Origin: JAJPKK01 sp963747835
Lineage (GTDB): Bacteria > Pseudomonadota > Alphaproteobacteria > Rhizobiales > Xanthobacteraceae
Direction: 5' to 3'
DNA: 64,000 bases
Assembly: GCA_963747835.1 (NCBI GenBank)
Contig: CAVVGO010000007.1
Span: 558,001 to 622,000, forward strand
Shown here: positions 61,949-64,000 of the stretch, in pieces
Numbering within the stretch: the first letter of the stretch is position 1
How the letters are laid out: the number at the start of each line of letters is the position of its first letter
Position numbers and translations under genes: made by a program
The notes under the pieces: generated by a model
The model's database searches: none
What the model was told of the DNA's origin: nothing
The model's input: the letters and a program-made list of their open reading frames with translations, nothing else

Positions 61949-63332
61949 TGGCGGCGGCCTCCCGACCCGCGATGCGGCCGAACACGCTGCCGATCGTCAT
62001 GCCGATGCCGGCCGCATAGCCGCGGCCGAGCACGTTGCCGGCCATGATTTCGCCGGCCGCGAACATGTTGGCCGAGGGTTTGCCATCCTTCATCAACATG
62101 CGGGCGTCCTTGTTCACGCGGGTTCCGAGATACGTGAAGGTAATGCCGGGGCGCACCGGATAGCCGTAGAACGGCGGCGTTTCGATGCGCCGCGCCCAGT
62201 GGCTCTTCGGCGGGCTCAGTCCTTCGGTGCGGCAGTCGTCGAGGATGGTGTGGTCGAAGGTGCCGGGCCGCACCGCGGCATTGAAACTCTGCACTGTCGC
62301 GTCGAGCGCGTCGGGGTCGAGCTCGAACTTGACGGCGAGTTCGCGGATGGTCGGCGCCGCGATGGCCGGATAGAGCGACGGCATGAACATGTGGAGCGAG
62401 GACGCGTCGAAGATAATGTAGGCGATCTGGTCGGGCTGGCCGGCCACCAGGCGCCCCCAGATGGCGTAGCGCTTCGGCCACACGTCCTCGCCTTCGTCAT
62501 AGAAGCGTTGGGCGTTGCGGTTCACCACGATGCCGAACACCACGCAGTCGAGCCGGGTGATGATGCCGCCGTCGAATTTGGGCGCGCGCGCGTCGATCGC
62601 GACCGCGTGGCACTGGGTCGGATCGCCGATTTCCTCGACCCCCTTGTCGAGCAGGAGCTTGAGGACGGTCCCGCGATTGTAGGGCGTGCCGCGGATCAGG
62701 AAATTGTCCGCCGGCGCGCCCCAGTATTGCTTGAGCCACTCGAAATTTGATTCGAAGCCGCCGCAGGCCGCGACAAGTACGGCCGCGCGCACAACCGTCC
62801 GCTCGGCGCCGCGCGCGACCGTCGCCGACAGAAACATGCCGTCCTGGATGTCGAGGTCGATTACTTCGGCGTCGTATGCGACTTCGACATCGAGGCGCTC
62901 GGCAGTCTGATAAAGGGCATTGAGCATCGCGCGCCCGCCGCCGAGAAAGAATGAATTGGTCCGTCCGAGGCTCAGCGTGCCGCCTAGCGACGGCTGGAAG
63001 CGCACGCCCTGCTCCGCGATCCAACCCAACATCTCCTTGGATTCGTGGATCATGTGGCGGGCGAGCGGCTCGTCGGTCTGGCCGCCGGTCACGCGCAGGA
63101 GGTCGTCGAAGAATTCCTCCTCCGAATAGGGGCCGGTCAGTTCCTTGGTCGCCGCATCATGGGCACAGCGCAGGTTGCGCGTATGCCGGGTATTGCCGCC
63201 GCGGTAGAACTTGGGCGCCGCCTCCAAGACCAGAACGGTCGCGCCTGCCCGCCGCGCCGCGATGGCGGCGCACAGTGCCGCGTTGCCGCCGCCCGCCACC
63301 AGGACATCGTATTTCTGCGTCAGGTCCGCCAT
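61935..63332 (-). CDS. tcuA: TcuA, FAD-dependent tricarballylate dehydrogenase
   Basis: A protein of 465 residues. The Rossmann motif reads YDVLVAGGGNAALCAAIAARRAG with the acidic end VLVLEA. The fumarate-reductase-like capping domain includes TRNLRCAHDAAT, LSLGRTNSFFLGGGRAMLNALY and GTRVNKDARMLMKDGKP, and the C-terminal FAD segment is MFAAGEIMAGNVLGRGYAAGIGM. It oxidises tricarballylate to cis-aconitate. It lies 22 bases after the MFS transporter gene, giving the order tcuC-tcuA-tcuB. The regulator gene would lie outside the window. Confidence 0.93.
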   Translation of the reverse strand: MADLTQKYDVLVAGGGNAALCAAIAARRAGATVLVLEAAPKFYRGGNTRHTRNLRCAHDAATKELTGPYSEEEFFDDLLRVTGGQTDEPLARHMIHESKEMLGWIAEQGVRFQPSLGGTLSLGRTNSFFLGGGRAMLNALYQTAERLDVEVAYDAEVIDLDIQDGMFLSATVARGAERTVVRAAVLVAACGGFESNFEWLKQYWGAPADNFLIRGTPYNRGTVLKLLLDKGVEEIGDPTQCHAVAIDARAPKFDGGIITRLDCVVFGIVVNRNAQRFYDEGEDVWPKRYAIWGRLVAGQPDQIAYIIFDASSLHMFMPSLYPAIAAPTIRELAVKFELDPDALDATVQSFNAAVRPGTFDHTILDDCRTEGLSPPKSHWARRIETPPFYGYPVRPGITFTYLGTRVNKDARMLMKDGKPSANMFAAGEIMAGNVLGRGYAAGIGMTIGSVFGRIAGREAAANARN

Positions 63333-63354
63333 TCGGATTTCCGTTGTTGCTCCC

Positions 63355-64000
63355 TCACGCGATGGCGGCCGCGGGCACCGCCGCCGGCGCGTTGGAGCGA
63401 TAGAACGCCGCTGTCGCCATCAGACTGCAATAGGCCGCGAACATCAGCCAGAAGCCCGGCGAGGCCTGGTTGCCGGTGGCGCGGATCAGGAATGTGGCGG
63501 CCAGCGGCGTGAACGTGCCGAACAGCGCAGTGGCGAGGCTATAGGCGAGGGAAAATCCCGAGGCGCGCACATGCGCCGGTACGATCTCCGACAGGGCCAC
63601 TACCATGGCGCCGTTGTAAATGCCGAAATAGAACGAGAACAGGAGTTCCACGAACAGCATCTTGGCAAGGCTCGGATTCGCCACCAGCCACGCCAGCGCC
63701 GGATAGGCGGTAAGGAGCGCAAGCAGCGACACTGCTAGCAGCACCGGCTTGCGGCCGATACGGTCGGAGATCGCGCCGCCGACCGGCAGCCAGATGAAGT
63801 TGGTGACGGCAACGCACGCGGTGACCAGAAGGCTGTCGACTTCGGCAAGATGAAGCTGGTCCTTGCCGAAGGTCGGCGTGTAGACGGTGATGAAATAGAA
63901 CATCACCGTGGTGAGCGCGACGAGGTTCATCCCGAGAAATACGGTCTGCCAGTTCTCCGCCACCGAGGAGAGAATATCGGCCGTGCTGAGATGCTTGGTC
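63355..64000 (-). CDS. tcuC: MFS tricarballylate/citrate:proton symporter (TcuC-like), cut by the window edge
   Basis: The C-terminal 214 residues of an MFS carrier. The open frame continues to the last base (TKHLSTADILSSVAENW...), so the start is outside. Six helices are visible, with the cytoplasmic loop motif GGAISDRIGRKPVLLAV and VALSEIVPAHVRASGFSLAYSLATALFG, both typical of metabolite:H+ symporters of the CitA/TcuC/ProP group. The placement before tcuA and tcuB supports tricarballylate uptake. Confidence 0.88.
   Translation of the reverse strand, partial: TKHLSTADILSSVAENWQTVFLGMNLVALTTVMFYFITVYTPTFGKDQLHLAEVDSLLVTACVAVTNFIWLPVGGAISDRIGRKPVLLAVSLLALLTAYPALAWLVANPSLAKMLFVELLFSFYFGIYNGAMVVALSEIVPAHVRASGFSLAYSLATALFGTFTPLAATFLIRATGNQASPGFWLMFAAYCSLMATAAFYRSNAPAAVPAAAIA

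Overview
This looks like a high-GC alphaproteobacterial chromosome segment, most likely from the Hyphomicrobiales (Bradyrhizobium, Rhodopseudomonas or Pseudolabrys-like). The evidence is an ALA-synthase HemA, a UvrB with a long N-terminal extension, a DUF2336 protein, orphan Bug/TctC-type binding proteins, a SemiSWEET protein, and several families of dispersed palindromic repeats of the kind common in these genomes. No phage, IS element, CRISPR array, rRNA or tRNA was recognised.

Layout. Positions 1-8.8 kb hold general genes: a YceI-OmpA fusion, an MHYT-PAS-GGDEF-EAL c-di-GMP protein, a methyltransferase divergent from a GT87-type membrane protein, an orphan tricarboxylate-binding protein, a DUF442 protein and a TauE/SafE permease. 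Positions 8.85-26.1 kb form a catabolic island. A long minus-strand operon encodes a molybdenum hydroxylase (large, FAD and 2Fe-2S subunits), a cupin, a TrzA/AtzA-type amidohydrolase, a CoA ligase, an ABC binding protein and a UbiD decarboxylase. It faces plus-strand genes for two more UbiD paralogues, an alpha/beta hydrolase and a benzoate-CoA-ligase-like enzyme, plus an enoyl-CoA-hydratase-family enzyme on the minus strand. The gene content resembles the Hmf furoate / furandicarboxylate pathway, with an added amidohydrolase and cupin, so a heteroaromatic (di)carboxylate is the best guess for substrate. No UbiX (prFMN synthase) gene is visible.

Positions 26-48 kb hold a D-aminoacylase-like amidohydrolase, a YfcG-like GST, a DUF1800/DUF1501 pair, a 21-repeat TPR protein, a metallo-beta-lactamase-fold hydrolase, an ABC exporter, uvrB, a DUF2336 protein and hemA, which has a good FixK/FNR-type site upstream. 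Positions 48-55 kb are an ABC uptake operon (ATPase, permease, binding protein) followed by a duplicated pair of binding protein and M24 (creatinase-fold) protein. The two copies carry complementary frameshifts, so one intact member of each remains. The M24 proteins have lost most canonical metal ligands. Positions 56-58.4 kb hold a decayed extradiol (meta-cleavage) dioxygenase and a 50-codon relic of a fumarylacetoacetate-hydrolase-family gene beside a PaaI thioesterase. Positions 59-64 kb hold an amino-acid ABC binding protein, an L,D-transpeptidase and a tcuC-tcuA-tcuB tricarballylate operon cut by the window edge.

Six minus-strand genes are each broken at a point where one base appears doubled (T to TT or G to GG). 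This is either recent decay or an error signature of the assembly, and it should be settled before any of them is called a true pseudogene.
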